This document shows, one piece after another, positions 1-8,988 of a stretch of 64,000 nt of DNA (positions within the stretch are counted from its first letter, which is position 1; each line of letters begins with the position of its first letter). Source of the stretch: Micromonospora marina (GTDB taxonomy: Bacteria > Actinomycetota > Actinomycetes > Mycobacteriales > Micromonosporaceae); the NCBI RefSeq assembly GCF_900091565.1, contig NZ_FMCV01000003.1, forward strand, positions 62,001 through 126,000. Reading direction: 5' to 3'. Under the pieces are notes generated by a model, which searched no databases, was not told the origin of the DNA, and saw nothing but the letters and a program-made list of their open reading frames with translations. Made by a program: the position numbers and the translations under genes.

Positions 1-60
1 AACGGCGAGTAGGAAACCGCCGACGATGTTGGCGAGGTCGAGCAGCAGTGCCATGATCAC
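1..60 (-). CDS. N-terminal fragment of an unidentified protein, probably membrane-associated
   Basis: Reading the minus strand from a GTG at 60 gives about 20 residues before the window ends, rich in Leu, Ile, Val and Gly (LANIVGGFLLAV), which looks like the start of a membrane segment. A GGAGG ribosome site sits 6 bases before this GTG, which favours it over the ATG at 54. The sequence CATTATGG at 71-78, just upstream, resembles the core of the operators at 1329 and 12227. Too little is present to name a family. Confidence 0.45.
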   Translation of the reverse strand, partial: MIMALLLDLANIVGGFLLAV

Positions 61-255
61 GAAGAGCCTCCATTATGGCGAGCTGGCGTGGGAGCGTACC
101 CGCGGCACAGGGTCTCTTCCCGTTCCGGACCGGCGCCACGCCTGATCCGGGGCCGCGACGTGTCCGTCCGCGCGCTTGTCGACGGCGCTCAGCCGGCGAC
201 GAACGGCGGGACGTGCTCCACCACGCGTCAGGACCTGCGAGTTCTCGTCCGGTGG

Positions 256-1188
256 TCATCGCAGGTCCAGTGCGCCCCGGTCGAGCACTGGCCGGCCCTG
301 CCCGTCGAGCGCCTGGAACTGTGCACCACCCGGTCGGCGCCACACCAGCACGGTGAGGGTGTCGCCGGGGAGTAGGGGCGCGCTGAACCGGGCGCTGATC
401 CGGCGGATGCGGTCGGGCTCGCCGCCGGCCACCGCGTTCAGCAGCGTACGGGCGGCGAAGCCGTACGTGCACAGTCCGTGGAGGATCGGGCCGGGAAGCC
501 CGGCGGCGGCGGCGACCGCGGGATCGGAGTGCAGTGGGTTGCGGTCACCGCTGAGCCGGTAGATCAGGGCCTGGTCGGGGCGGATGTGGTGGTGGATGGT
601 GTGGTCGGGCCGGCCCGCCGGGCACCGCCGCTGCAGGACCGGCGCCGGCCGGCCCTCGGCGCGGTCGGCGCGGATGACGAACATGGTCCGTTCGACGGTG
701 GCCAGAGGGTGGCCGCCCCCGAGGTCGTGGATCTCCGACCGGTGATGGACCAGGGTGCCGCTGCCCCGGTCGTGGACGCCGGCGACGACGGCGGTGACGT
801 GGGCCCGGCCGGCGGCCGGCAGCGGCCGGTGCAGGGTCAGGGTCTCGCCGGCGTGCCGCACGACGGCCGGTTCGCCGAGGGGTGGTGGGTCGGCGGCGAG
901 CAGGGTGGCGAAGGTCGGGAGCGCGGCGTGCGGGTGGCCGGTGGAGTTCTCCGTGGTGAACCGGAGTTCGTCGGCGAGGCCGGTCTGTCCGGCGCCGACG
1001 CCGAGGGCGTAGAGGATGGTGTCGGTGGTGGTCCACGCCCGCTCGGTCGTCGTCGCCGCATAACGGCCGGATGACGAAAGTCGGGCCCTCACCGCCTTGT
1101 CGACACGTTCCGTGACCGGATTTTTCTGGCTTGCCGGTGGGCGAGATTTCGGATTCGCCGTACCAAGCGGGTTTTCCAGGCTCTTCAT
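256..1188 (-). CDS. MaoC-like double hot-dog enoyl-CoA hydratase/dehydratase
   Basis: The C-terminal half carries the hydratase-2 signature SGDRNPLHSDP followed by LPGPILHGLCTYG, where Asp and His are the catalytic pair known for MaoC/(R)-enoyl-CoA hydratases. The N-terminal half (WTTTDTILYALGVGAG) is the second, usually inactive, hot-dog domain. It would hydrate a trans-2-enoyl-CoA in the cytoplasm. The ATG at 1188 has a GGGAAGAG-like site about 7 bases upstream and gives 310 aa; the GTG at 1092 gives 278 aa, closer to the family's usual length, so the start is uncertain. The gene is divergent from the ABC importer and shares its promoter region, so it probably belongs to the same regulon as the ligase and crotonase genes. 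Its own substrate cannot be read from sequence. Confidence 0.8.
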   Translation of the reverse strand: MKSLENPLGTANPKSRPPASQKNPVTERVDKAVRARLSSSGRYAATTTERAWTTTDTILYALGVGAGQTGLADELRFTTENSTGHPHAALPTFATLLAADPPPLGEPAVVRHAGETLTLHRPLPAAGRAHVTAVVAGVHDRGSGTLVHHRSEIHDLGGGHPLATVERTMFVIRADRAEGRPAPVLQRRCPAGRPDHTIHHHIRPDQALIYRLSGDRNPLHSDPAVAAAAGLPGPILHGLCTYGFAARTLLNAVAGGEPDRIRRISARFSAPLLPGDTLTVLVWRRPGGAQFQALDGQGRPVLDRGALDLR

Positions 1189-1280
1189 GGTTGTTCTCTT
1201 CCCGGTGCACGGGCGGTGGGATGGGGAAGTTCGGCTGGGTCTGCCTACTCTCTGTGGTGAAAGGCCGGTGGTCGTAGCTC

Positions 1281-1348
1281 TTGACGTTGTAAAGCGGCTC
1301 ACAGTAGCGTCCCATATTAAGCAACCAAGACCACATTATGAGCCGCTT
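1281..1348. promoter_or_regulatory. Promoter/operator between the MaoC gene and the ABC importer
   Basis: This AT-richer stretch has a possible -35 TTGACG at 1281-1286 with a weak -10 TAGCGT at 1305-1310. A perfect 10-bp inverted repeat, AAGCGGCTCA (1292-1301) and TGAGCCGCTT (1339-1348), flanks it. Between and overlapping the arms lies GACCACATTATG (1329-1340), identical over 12 bases to part of the palindrome at 12227-12243 beside the IclR gene. AGCAACC (1320-1326) is also found there in reverse (GGTTGCT). I infer an IclR operator controlling the importer operon and perhaps the divergent MaoC gene. Confidence 0.6.
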
Positions 1349-1363
1349 AAGTCTGGGGTAGCG

Positions 1364-2323
1364 ATGAGAGTGCGAGTGCGGGCCGTGGCCGCAGCCCTGT
1401 TGATGACCGTTGCCGTGTCGGCGTGTTCCGAGAACCAGTCCTCCGGGGAGCCCGGCGGCGACACCGGCGCACCTTCCGTCGCCGTGAACTTCGGGGTCGG
1501 GGTCGATCCGGCGTACTCGCCGATCTACCTGGCGAATCAGGAGAACCTCTTCGAGCAGGCCGGCCTCGACGTGACAGTCACCCAGTACCAGGAGGGGACG
1601 GGCGGGCTCGACGCGATCCTGGCGAAGCAGGGCCAGGTCACGGCGAGCACCGAGTCGAGCCTGCTCAACCGGGCCACCCGTGGTGACATCAAGGGGCTCG
1701 CGGTCTTCTCGCAGTCGCCCGACTTCATCAAGCTCGTCGCGCGGGCCGGCATCGCCGACGTCGCCGGCATCAAGAAGTACGGCGTCGTGCCGGGCACCGT
1801 GAACGAGTACGCCACCAACAAGGTGCTCGACAACAAGGGCATCAGCCGTGACGCGGTCGAGTTCGTCAACGCATCGCCCGCCGAGATGCCGGCGCTGCTG
1901 CAACGCGGCGACATCGACGGCTACATCATGTGGGAGCCGTGGCCCTCGCGGGGCGTCGCCAACGGTGGCAAGGTGCTGCTGACCAGCGGCGAGGTCGGTT
2001 ACGTCTACAACCTGGTGATCGGCGTCGACGGCGCCTGGTACGAGGCCAACAAGGAGGCGGCCAAGAAGATCGTCGACACAGTCGGCAAGGCGTGCGAGCA
2101 ACTCACCGCCGACCCGGCAAAGGCCGGCACGGTCACCGAGAAGGCGATCAAGGTGCCGGCGGCCGAGGCGCAGAGCCTGCTCGAGGGCGTGCAGTGCCAG
2201 GTGCGGGACTTCACCGACGAGGACATCGAGCGGTACCAGGAGATCGCCCAGTTCCAGCAGGACAGCAAGATCGTGAACCAGAAGGCCGACCCGGCGACCG
2301 TCATGGTCAGGGGTGTGGCGTGA
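1364..2323 (+). CDS. ABC transporter substrate-binding lipoprotein (NMT1/taurine-sulfonate type)
   Basis: This 319-aa protein begins with a short basic, hydrophobic signal and a lipobox (VSAC), so it is exported and lipid-anchored. The mature part has the features of SsuA/TauA/ThiY-like binding proteins: an opening that senses 'YSPIYLANQENLFEQAGLDV', a central WEPWPSRG segment, and an overall length typical of the family. The ATG at 1364 is chosen because the signal peptide starts there; upstream codons fall in the operator. It is the first gene of a binding protein-ATPase-permease operon, followed by HyuA. The ligand is unknown; context suggests an aromatic or heterocyclic nitrogen compound feeding the downstream pathway. 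Confidence 0.85.
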   Translation: MRVRVRAVAAALLMTVAVSACSENQSSGEPGGDTGAPSVAVNFGVGVDPAYSPIYLANQENLFEQAGLDVTVTQYQEGTGGLDAILAKQGQVTASTESSLLNRATRGDIKGLAVFSQSPDFIKLVARAGIADVAGIKKYGVVPGTVNEYATNKVLDNKGISRDAVEFVNASPAEMPALLQRGDIDGYIMWEPWPSRGVANGGKVLLTSGEVGYVYNLVIGVDGAWYEANKEAAKKIVDTVGKACEQLTADPAKAGTVTEKAIKVPAAEAQSLLEGVQCQVRDFTDEDIERYQEIAQFQQDSKIVNQKADPATVMVRGVA

Positions 2324-3147
2324 GCCGCTCCGGTTCACCGGTCTCCGTGCGCGACGTCGACATCCGCTTCGGCGATTTCGAGGCGGTCCGCGAGGCGAAC
2401 CTGGACATCGCGAGTGGGGAGTTCGTCTGCCTGCTGGGCCCCAGCGGCTGTGGCAAGTCGACGCTGCTCAACGCGATCGCCGGGTTCGTCCGGCCGGCCG
2501 GCGGGGAGGTGACCTGCGCGGACGCGCCGGTCACCGGCCCCGACGTGTCGCGGGGCGTGGTGTTCCAGAGCGCCGAGGCCCTCTTTCCGTGGCTGACCGT
2601 GCGGCAGAACGTCGACTTCGGTCCGCGGATGCGGGGTGTCGGCAAGGCACAGCGGGCCACCGCTGTCGACCGCTATCTGGCCATGGTCGGGCTCAGCCAC
2701 AGCGCCGACCGGTTCCCCGGCCAGCTCTCCGGTGGCATGCGCCAGCGCGCGCAGTTGGCCCGGGTGCTGGCCAACGAGCCGTCGGTGGTGCTGATGGACG
2801 AGCCGTTCGGCGCGCTGGACGCGCAGACCCGGTTGGTGATGCAGGTCGAACTCGATCGCATCTGGCGGGAGACCGGCGCCACGATCGTGTTCGTCACCCA
2901 CGACATCGGTGAGGCGATCCTGCTCGGCGATCGGATCGTCACGATGACCGCCGGCCCGTCCGCGGCGATCAAGAACGTCTACCCGTGCGACCTGCCCCGG
3001 CCTCGAGACCTGACCGACCCGGCGAGCGCCGCGCTCTTCCGCCGGCTGCGCGAGGACATCGGCGCCGAGGTGGCCCGGACCCTGCAGGCCCAGGGACTCG
3101 ACGACGGGCACGACGGCCGCTTCGCCGGCGGCGACAGGGAGGCATGA
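2320..3147 (+). CDS. ABC transporter ATP-binding protein (SsuB/TauB type)
   Basis: A 275-aa ATPase with Walker A GPSGCGKST (about residues 42-50), Q-loop FQSAEALFPW, signature LSGGMRQR, Walker B VVLMDEPFGALDA and H-loop VTHD. These are the NBD motifs of the nitrate/sulfonate/bicarbonate importer family. The GTG start at 2320 overlaps the stop of the binding-protein gene by four bases (GTGA), so the genes are translationally coupled. It powers uptake through the permease encoded next. Confidence 0.93.
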   Translation: MSRSGSPVSVRDVDIRFGDFEAVREANLDIASGEFVCLLGPSGCGKSTLLNAIAGFVRPAGGEVTCADAPVTGPDVSRGVVFQSAEALFPWLTVRQNVDFGPRMRGVGKAQRATAVDRYLAMVGLSHSADRFPGQLSGGMRQRAQLARVLANEPSVVLMDEPFGALDAQTRLVMQVELDRIWRETGATIVFVTHDIGEAILLGDRIVTMTAGPSAAIKNVYPCDLPRPRDLTDPASAALFRRLREDIGAEVARTLQAQGLDDGHDGRFAGGDREA

Positions 3148-3980
3148 CCATGACCGTCGACGTGCGTACCGTGGCGCAGCGGGCCGGTCGGGACGCCCCC
3201 GGTCCGGCCCGTCGGCGCCGGTCCCGGCCCCGGCTGACCCGGATCGGGCTGTCGGTCCTGTCGGTCATGCTCGGTGTCGTCGTCTGGGATCTGGTCAGCC
3301 GCAACTACACCGCCTTCTTCCTGCCGTCGCCGCTGCTGACCTGGCGCGGCGCGGTCGACCTGGTCCAGGACGGCACGCTGTGGAGTTCGGTCAGCGCCTC
3401 GTCCACCCGGATCCTGACCGGCTGGGCGCTCGGTGTCGTGATCGGCGTACCGGTCGGGCTGCTGATGGGCTGCGTTCCGTGGCTGCGGCTGATGGTGGAC
3501 CCGTACATCCAGTTCTTCCGGTTCGTGCCACCGATCGCCTTCGTCACGTTGGCGATCATCTGGCTCGGCCCCGGTGAGGCGTCGAAGATCGCGCTGATCT
3601 TCTACACCACCGTCTTCATCGTCGCGCTGAACACGCTGGCCGGCGTCCTGTCGGTCGACGAGCTGCGGCTGCGGGCCGCGCGGGCGCTCGGCGCGAACCC
3701 GGCCCGCACTTTGGTCTCGGTGGTGCTGCCGTCGACCGTGCCACACGTCGTCACCGGCGCTCGCCTGGCCATGGGCAACTCGTTCCTCACCATCGTCTCC
3801 GCCGAGATCGTGGCGGCGCAGAGCGGCCTCGGGTCGCTCATCTGGACCGCCCGCAACTACGCCAAGACCGAGTGGGTCTTCGTCGGCATCATCGCCCTGG
3901 GTCTGCTCGGCTACCTCTTCGACTGGATCCTGCGGGCCGTCACCAGCAGGACCCTGCGCCGCTACGGCGTCACCTTCTGA
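3144..3980 (+). CDS. ABC transporter permease (SsuC/TauC type)
   Basis: A 278-aa integral membrane protein with a basic cytoplasmic N-terminus and about six hydrophobic segments. The permease loop that contacts the ATPase is visible as ELRLRAARALGANPARTL, matching the EAA motif of BPD permeases. The ATG at 3144 overlaps the ATPase stop (ATGA); a second ATG lies two codons later. With the two preceding genes it forms a complete importer. About 70 bases separate it from hyuA, too little for an obvious separate promoter, so co-transcription is likely. Confidence 0.92.
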   Translation: MTMTVDVRTVAQRAGRDAPGPARRRRSRPRLTRIGLSVLSVMLGVVVWDLVSRNYTAFFLPSPLLTWRGAVDLVQDGTLWSSVSASSTRILTGWALGVVIGVPVGLLMGCVPWLRLMVDPYIQFFRFVPPIAFVTLAIIWLGPGEASKIALIFYTTVFIVALNTLAGVLSVDELRLRAARALGANPARTLVSVVLPSTVPHVVTGARLAMGNSFLTIVSAEIVAAQSGLGSLIWTARNYAKTEWVFVGIIALGLLGYLFDWILRAVTSRTLRRYGVTF

Positions 3981-4053
3981 TCCGACCACCCGTGACGGCG
4001 GCCCGGCGACGGCCGCCCGGGTCCGCGCGCCCACCACTATCGAAAGGCTCGCC

Positions 4054-6063
4054 ATGCTGTGCATCGGCGTCGACATCGGTGGCACCTTCACCGACGTCAT
4101 CGTGTACGAGCCGGCCACCGCCCGGCTCGCCGAGGCAAAGACCCTGTCCACGCCGGACGACCCGGCAGCGGCCATCTTCGAGGGCCTGGCCAAGCTCGGC
4201 GTACGCCTCGACGAGGTCGACCGCTTCGTCCACGGCACCACCCGGGTCACCAACGCGCTGCTGGAAGGTTCCGGTGAGCCGGTCAGCGTGGTGGCCACGG
4301 AGGGCTTCCGGGACGTCCTGGAGATGGGGCTGGGGCACCGGCCGCAGCTCTACAGCGTCAAGGAGGCGGGACGCCCGCCGCTGGCGCCGCGTCGGCTGCG
4401 GCACGTACTGCGGGAACGGATCGGCGCCGACGGCAGCGTCGTACGCGCGGTGGACCCTGCCGACCTCGACGCCGTGCTGGACCGGGTGGCCGCCGCCGGC
4501 CCCAGGGCCGTCGCCGTCTGCCTGCTGCACTCCTACCGCAATCCGGCGCACGAACGGGCGGCGGCCGCCCGGCTCGCCGAGCGGCACCCCGGCCTGATCT
4601 GCACCCTCTCCTCCGACGTGGTGCCGGAGCAGGGCGAGTACGAGCGTTTCGCGACCACCGTGCTCAACGCCAGCGTGCGGTCGACCGTCGCCGACTACCT
4701 GCGCGGACTCGGCACCGCGCTCGCCGCCGGCGGCTACGCCCACCCGTTGTCGATCATGACCAGTAGCGGCGGGGTCGTCTCCACCGACGAGGCCGGCCGG
4801 CTGCCGATCAACCTGGCACTGTCCGGTCCGGCCGGCGGGGTCGCCGCCAGCGTCCACGTCGCCGGTCTGGCCGGCTATCCGAACGTGATCACCTGCGACA
4901 TCGGCGGCACCAGCACCGACGTCTGCCTGATCAAGAACGGCACCCCGTTGATGACGAACGACGGGAAGATCGCCGGCTACCCGAACCGCACCTTCCAGGT
5001 CGAGATCAACACGATCGGCGCCGGCGGCGGCTCGATCGCCTGGCGGGACGTCGGCGGCGAACTGCGGATCGGTCCGCGCAGCGCCGGCTCGACCCCCGGC
5101 CCCGCCGCGTACGGGCGGGGCGGCACCGAGCCGACGACCACCGACGCGCACCTGGTCGTCGGGCACCTCGACCCGCAGGAGAGCCTCGGCGGCGAGGTAC
5201 GCCTCGACATCGCCGCCGCCCGCACGGCCATGAGCCGGCTCGCGGCCGAGTTCGGCCTCGACGACCTGGAGTTGGCGCACGGCATCCTGACCATCGCCAC
5301 CGTCAAGATGACCAGCGCGATCAAGGAGATCTCGGTCGCCTGCGGCCACGACCCCCGCGACTTCGTGCTGATGCCCTTCGGCGGTGCCGGACCGATGCAC
5401 GCCACCGCGCTCGCCGACGAACTGGGCATCCGCCGGGTGCTGGTGCCGCCGGTCCCGGGCAACTTCTCCGCGCTCGGCTTCGTCACCGCGCAGGCCCGGC
5501 ACGACTACGTGCGGACGGTGCTGGCGCCGGCCGACGAGAGCGGGCTGGCCGCCGTCCGCGACGTCGTGGCCGAGATGAGGGACACGGCGCGGGCCCAGCT
5601 CAAGGCGGAGGACGGCGTCGAGCCCCACGATGTCACGTTCGGCCTGTCGGTCGGCATGCGGTTCCGGGGCCAGTCGTTCGATCTGGCCGTGCCCGTCCAG
5701 GACGTGCCGGTCACCGCCGAGGAACTGGTGGAGACGTTCCACTCCACCTACGCCGAGCGGTACGCGTACGCCCGGTCCGGGCACCCCGCCGAGATCGTCA
5801 ACTGCCGGCTGACCGCGTTCGGCCCGCGGCCCTCCGTGCGGTTCGCGCCTCCGGCAGGCGCGGCGTCGCAGCCGGGCCGGACCCGGATCTACGGCGCGGA
5901 CGGCTGGGCCGACGCCACCGTCCGGCGGCGCACCGAGCTGGCCCCTGGCTGCACTGTGCCCGGCCCGGCGGTCGTCCGCGAGAACGGCAGCACCACCGTG
6001 GTCGGAGCCGGTTGGACCGCGACCGTCGACGACCACGGAAACCTGCTGCTCGTCAAGGAGTGA
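4054..6063 (+). CDS. HyuA-type hydantoinase/oxoprolinase family ATP-dependent subunit
   Basis: This 669-aa protein has the family's N-terminal actin-like phosphate motif GVDIGGTFTDVIVY at residues 5-18, a second one in ITCDIGGTSTDVCL in the middle, and the C-terminal HyuA domain (GMRFRGQSFDL). Family members hydrolyse cyclic amides or carboxylate ketones at the cost of ATP, working with a HyuB subunit. The only HyuB here is at 12286, beyond the IclR gene. It follows the importer genes and precedes the acyl-CoA ligase by four bases. Substrate is unknown; a cyclic amide or carbamate fits both the family and the downstream 2-aminophenol pathway, but that is inference. Confidence 0.88.
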   Translation: MLCIGVDIGGTFTDVIVYEPATARLAEAKTLSTPDDPAAAIFEGLAKLGVRLDEVDRFVHGTTRVTNALLEGSGEPVSVVATEGFRDVLEMGLGHRPQLYSVKEAGRPPLAPRRLRHVLRERIGADGSVVRAVDPADLDAVLDRVAAAGPRAVAVCLLHSYRNPAHERAAAARLAERHPGLICTLSSDVVPEQGEYERFATTVLNASVRSTVADYLRGLGTALAAGGYAHPLSIMTSSGGVVSTDEAGRLPINLALSGPAGGVAASVHVAGLAGYPNVITCDIGGTSTDVCLIKNGTPLMTNDGKIAGYPNRTFQVEINTIGAGGGSIAWRDVGGELRIGPRSAGSTPGPAAYGRGGTEPTTTDAHLVVGHLDPQESLGGEVRLDIAAARTAMSRLAAEFGLDDLELAHGILTIATVKMTSAIKEISVACGHDPRDFVLMPFGGAGPMHATALADELGIRRVLVPPVPGNFSALGFVTAQARHDYVRTVLAPADESGLAAVRDVVAEMRDTARAQLKAEDGVEPHDVTFGLSVGMRFRGQSFDLAVPVQDVPVTAEELVETFHSTYAERYAYARSGHPAEIVNCRLTAFGPRPSVRFAPPAGAASQPGRTRIYGADGWADATVRRRTELAPGCTVPGPAVVRENGSTTVVGAGWTATVDDHGNLLLVKE

Positions 6064-6067
6064 CCCG

Positions 6068-7630
6068 GTGATCCCGCCCGCCTTCGACGCCACCGTCCTG
6101 GACCGCGCCGCCAACGAACCGGACCGTCCGCTGTACGCCTTCGACGATTGGGATCGGCCGGTGTCGGCCGGCGAGTTCGCCGACCTCGCCGGCCGAGGGG
6201 CGGCGGTGCTGGCCGCGCTCGGGGTCGGTCGCGGCGACCGGGTCGCGGTGTGGGCCGAGAACGGTCTCGGCTGGCTGGTTCTGCTGGCCGCCGCGGCGTG
6301 GCGGGGCGCCGCGCTGGTGACCCTGCATCCCGGCCTGACCGCCGCGGAACTCACCTCGGCGCTGGCCCGCAGCCGCCCCCGCCGCCTCTTCGTGGCCGAG
6401 CGGGTGCGGGACCGCGACGGCCGGGCCGTCGCCGCGCGCGCGGTCGCCGCGTTGCCGCCGGACGTACGCCCGGACGGCTGGCACGCGTTCGGCGACGACC
6501 TTTCCGCGCTGCCCGGCTGGACCGGCTCCGTGCCGACCCCGGCCGGGCACCCGGACGCGACCTTGAACATCCAGTTCACCTCGGGCTCGACCGGCCCGGC
6601 CAAGATGGTCTCGCTCAGCGCCCGTAACCTGATCGCCAACGCCCGCTGGACGGCCGACGCCGCCCGACTCGGCGCCGACGACCGGATCGCCTCGCCGTTG
6701 CCCCTGGCACACGCCGCCGGTCTCGGCAGTGGGGCCGTGCTGGCGCTGGTCAGCGGGGCGCTCTGGGTGTCGGTCCGCCGGTTCCGCTCCGAGCCGGTGC
6801 TGTCCCAGATCGCCCGGCACCGGTGCACCGTGCTCCAGGCCGTGCCGACGATGGCGGCGATGCTCGCCGACACCGTCGAGCCCGCACCGGACCGCTTCGA
6901 CCTGGCCTCGCTGCGGGTCGGCTTCCTCGGCGGCGCGGCCTGCGCGCCGGCGCTGATCGCCCGGACCCGGCGGGTGCTCGGGCTCGACCGGGTCGCGGTG
7001 GTCTACGGGCAGACCGAGGCCGGGCCGACGATCAGTGTCGACCCCGGCGACGGAAGCTGCGGGCCGCCCGGCGGAACCGTCGGCCGGATCGTGCCGGACC
7101 TGTGCGCCGTCGTCGTGATCCCCGGCACCCGGACCGGGCTGCCCGCCGGGCAGCCCGGCGAGCTGCTGGTGCGCGGCGAGTCGGTGACCACGGGCTACCT
7201 CGACGACCCGGCGGCCACCCGGGCCGCGCTCACCGACGACGGGTGGCTGCGTACCGGTGACCTGGGTGCGCTCGACGGCGATCGGGTCCTCACCCTCACC
7301 GGCCGCGTCAAGGAACTGATCATCCGGGGCGGCGAGAACGTCAGCCCGGCCGAGGTGGAGGCGGCTCTGCTCGACGACCCGGCCGTCGCCCAGGCGTGTG
7401 TGCTCGGTGTGCCGTCACCGCGGTGGGGCGAGGAGGTCGGCGCCCTCGTCGTCGCCGCCGCGGGTGCCGAAGCCGATCCCGGCCGGCTCACCGCGACCGC
7501 CGCCACCCGGTTGGCCCGGCACAAGGTGCCGACGCTGATCCGTACGGTGCCGAGGCTGCCGATGCTGCCGTCCGGCAAGGTCGACCGGCGTGCCGCGCTC
7601 GGCCTGCTCACCGGTGAAAAGGAGCGCTGA
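6068..7630 (+). CDS. AMP-dependent acyl-CoA synthetase/ligase
   Basis: A 520-aa adenylating enzyme: motif A3 FTSGSTGPAKMV, A5 YGQTEAGP, A7 GWLRTGDLG, hinge GRVKELIIRGGENVSP, and A10 Lys in LPSGKVDR. It activates a carboxylic acid as an acyl-AMP and transfers it to CoA. The GTG at 6068 follows the hyuA stop by four bases. The gene ends in a 1-base overlap with the lyase. With the MaoC and crotonase genes it suggests that part of the upper pathway runs on CoA thioesters. The acid is not identifiable from the sequence. Confidence 0.9.
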   Translation: MIPPAFDATVLDRAANEPDRPLYAFDDWDRPVSAGEFADLAGRGAAVLAALGVGRGDRVAVWAENGLGWLVLLAAAAWRGAALVTLHPGLTAAELTSALARSRPRRLFVAERVRDRDGRAVAARAVAALPPDVRPDGWHAFGDDLSALPGWTGSVPTPAGHPDATLNIQFTSGSTGPAKMVSLSARNLIANARWTADAARLGADDRIASPLPLAHAAGLGSGAVLALVSGALWVSVRRFRSEPVLSQIARHRCTVLQAVPTMAAMLADTVEPAPDRFDLASLRVGFLGGAACAPALIARTRRVLGLDRVAVVYGQTEAGPTISVDPGDGSCGPPGGTVGRIVPDLCAVVVIPGTRTGLPAGQPGELLVRGESVTTGYLDDPAATRAALTDDGWLRTGDLGALDGDRVLTLTGRVKELIIRGGENVSPAEVEAALLDDPAVAQACVLGVPSPRWGEEVGALVVAAAGAEADPGRLTATAATRLARHKVPTLIRTVPRLPMLPSGKVDRRAALGLLTGEKER

Positions 7631-8988
7631 TGCAACTCGGCTCGTGCTTCCTGGACTCGTTGACCGTCACCAGCTTCTTCGGCAACGCCGAGATGCGCGG
7701 GGTCTTCAACGACCGCCAGCTCATGCAGTCCTGGCTCGACGTGGAGGCGGCCCTGGCCCGGGCGCAGGCCGGCCTCGGTGTCATCCCGTCGACCGCGGCC
7801 GGTGCCATCACCGACGCGGCCCGGCTCGACCGGCTCGACACGGCGGTGCTCGCGGCCGACGCCGCCGACACCGTGCACCCGCTGGTGCCGCTGGTCCGGG
7901 CGCTGACCGCCGCGTGCGCCGGCGACGCCGGCCGATACGTCCACCTCGGCGCGACCACGCAGGACGTGATGGACACCGGGTTCGTGCTGCGGGCCCGGGC
8001 CGGTCTGGACATCGTCGCGCGCCAGGTCGACGAGCTGGTACGCATCCTGCGCCGGCTGGCGCTTCGGCACCGCGCCACAGCGATGCCGGCCCGCACCCAC
8101 GGCCAGCAGGCGTTGCCGACCACGTTCGGGCTGCGCTGCGCGGTGTGGCAGAGCGAGCTGCAACGGCACCGGGCGCGGCTGGCCCAGATGCGGGCCCGGT
8201 TGCTGGTGACCAGCATGGGCGGGGCCGCCGGCACGATGGCCGGCTACGGCCCGCAGGCGTTCGCCGTGGAACGCGCGGTGGCGGACGAACTCGGCCTCGG
8301 CGTCGCGGACACCCCGTGGCATGCCACGTCGGACCGGTTCGCCGAGTGCCTGATGGTCCTCGGGCTGGTCGCCGCCAGCGCCGAGAAACTGGCCCGGGAG
8401 GTCTACTTCCTCGGTCGCACCGAGGTCGGTGAGGCGTACGAGCCGCAGCGCGCGACCCAGGTCGGCAGCAGCACCATGCCGCACAAGCGCAACCCGATCC
8501 GGTGCGAGGCGGTGATCGCCGCCGCCGGTACGCTGCGCGCGCAGGTGCCGCTGGCGTTGCAGACCATGGTCGCCCAGGACGACCGCGACATGGGTGTCGG
8601 CATGACGCTGTGGAAGCTGCTGCCGGAGTGCTTCATCCTCATCGGCGGCGCGCTGGAGCGGCTGGTCGAGGTATTCGGCGATCTCGGCGTCAACCCGGAC
8701 CGGATGCGGTCGAATCTGGATCTCACCGGCGGGCTGGTGCTGTCCGAGGCGGTCATGCTCCGTCTCGCCGGCCCGCTGGGCCGGGAACAGGCCCACCACC
8801 TGGTGATGCGGATCGTCCGCGACAGCCTGGACCAGAACCGGCCGTTCGCCGAGGTCCTGCGCGCCGACCCGCAGGTGGCCGCCGCCCTGCCCGGCGCCGA
8901 CCTGGCCGGGCTGCTCGACCCGCTGTCGTACGTCGGCCACGCTGCCGCGCTCGTCGACCGGGCCCTTCTGACCTCGGAGTCACCATGA
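7630..8988 (+). CDS. Fumarase/adenylosuccinate-lyase superfamily enzyme (CMLE-like)
   Basis: A 452-aa protein with the superfamily signature SSTMPHKRNPIRCE and the catalytic-region motifs GATTQDVMDTG and ARTHGQQALP. The all-helical superfamily performs beta-elimination or cycloisomerisation with release of a carboxylate-bearing product; the closest recognisable subgroup is the adenylosuccinate lyase/3-carboxymuconate cycloisomerase group. Its place between a CoA ligase and a crotonase argues for a catabolic rather than a purine role. The start ATG overlaps the ligase stop (TGATG). Exact reaction unknown. Confidence 0.82.
   Translation: MQLGSCFLDSLTVTSFFGNAEMRGVFNDRQLMQSWLDVEAALARAQAGLGVIPSTAAGAITDAARLDRLDTAVLAADAADTVHPLVPLVRALTAACAGDAGRYVHLGATTQDVMDTGFVLRARAGLDIVARQVDELVRILRRLALRHRATAMPARTHGQQALPTTFGLRCAVWQSELQRHRARLAQMRARLLVTSMGGAAGTMAGYGPQAFAVERAVADELGLGVADTPWHATSDRFAECLMVLGLVAASAEKLAREVYFLGRTEVGEAYEPQRATQVGSSTMPHKRNPIRCEAVIAAAGTLRAQVPLALQTMVAQDDRDMGVGMTLWKLLPECFILIGGALERLVEVFGDLGVNPDRMRSNLDLTGGLVLSEAVMLRLAGPLGREQAHHLVMRIVRDSLDQNRPFAEVLRADPQVAAALPGADLAGLLDPLSYVGHAAALVDRALLTSESP

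Noticed and set aside
3970..6873. A 967-codon open frame on the minus strand opposite hyuA and the ligase gene
   Set aside because: It lies antisense to two clear genes, shows no family motif and is explained by high third-position GC in the sense genes.
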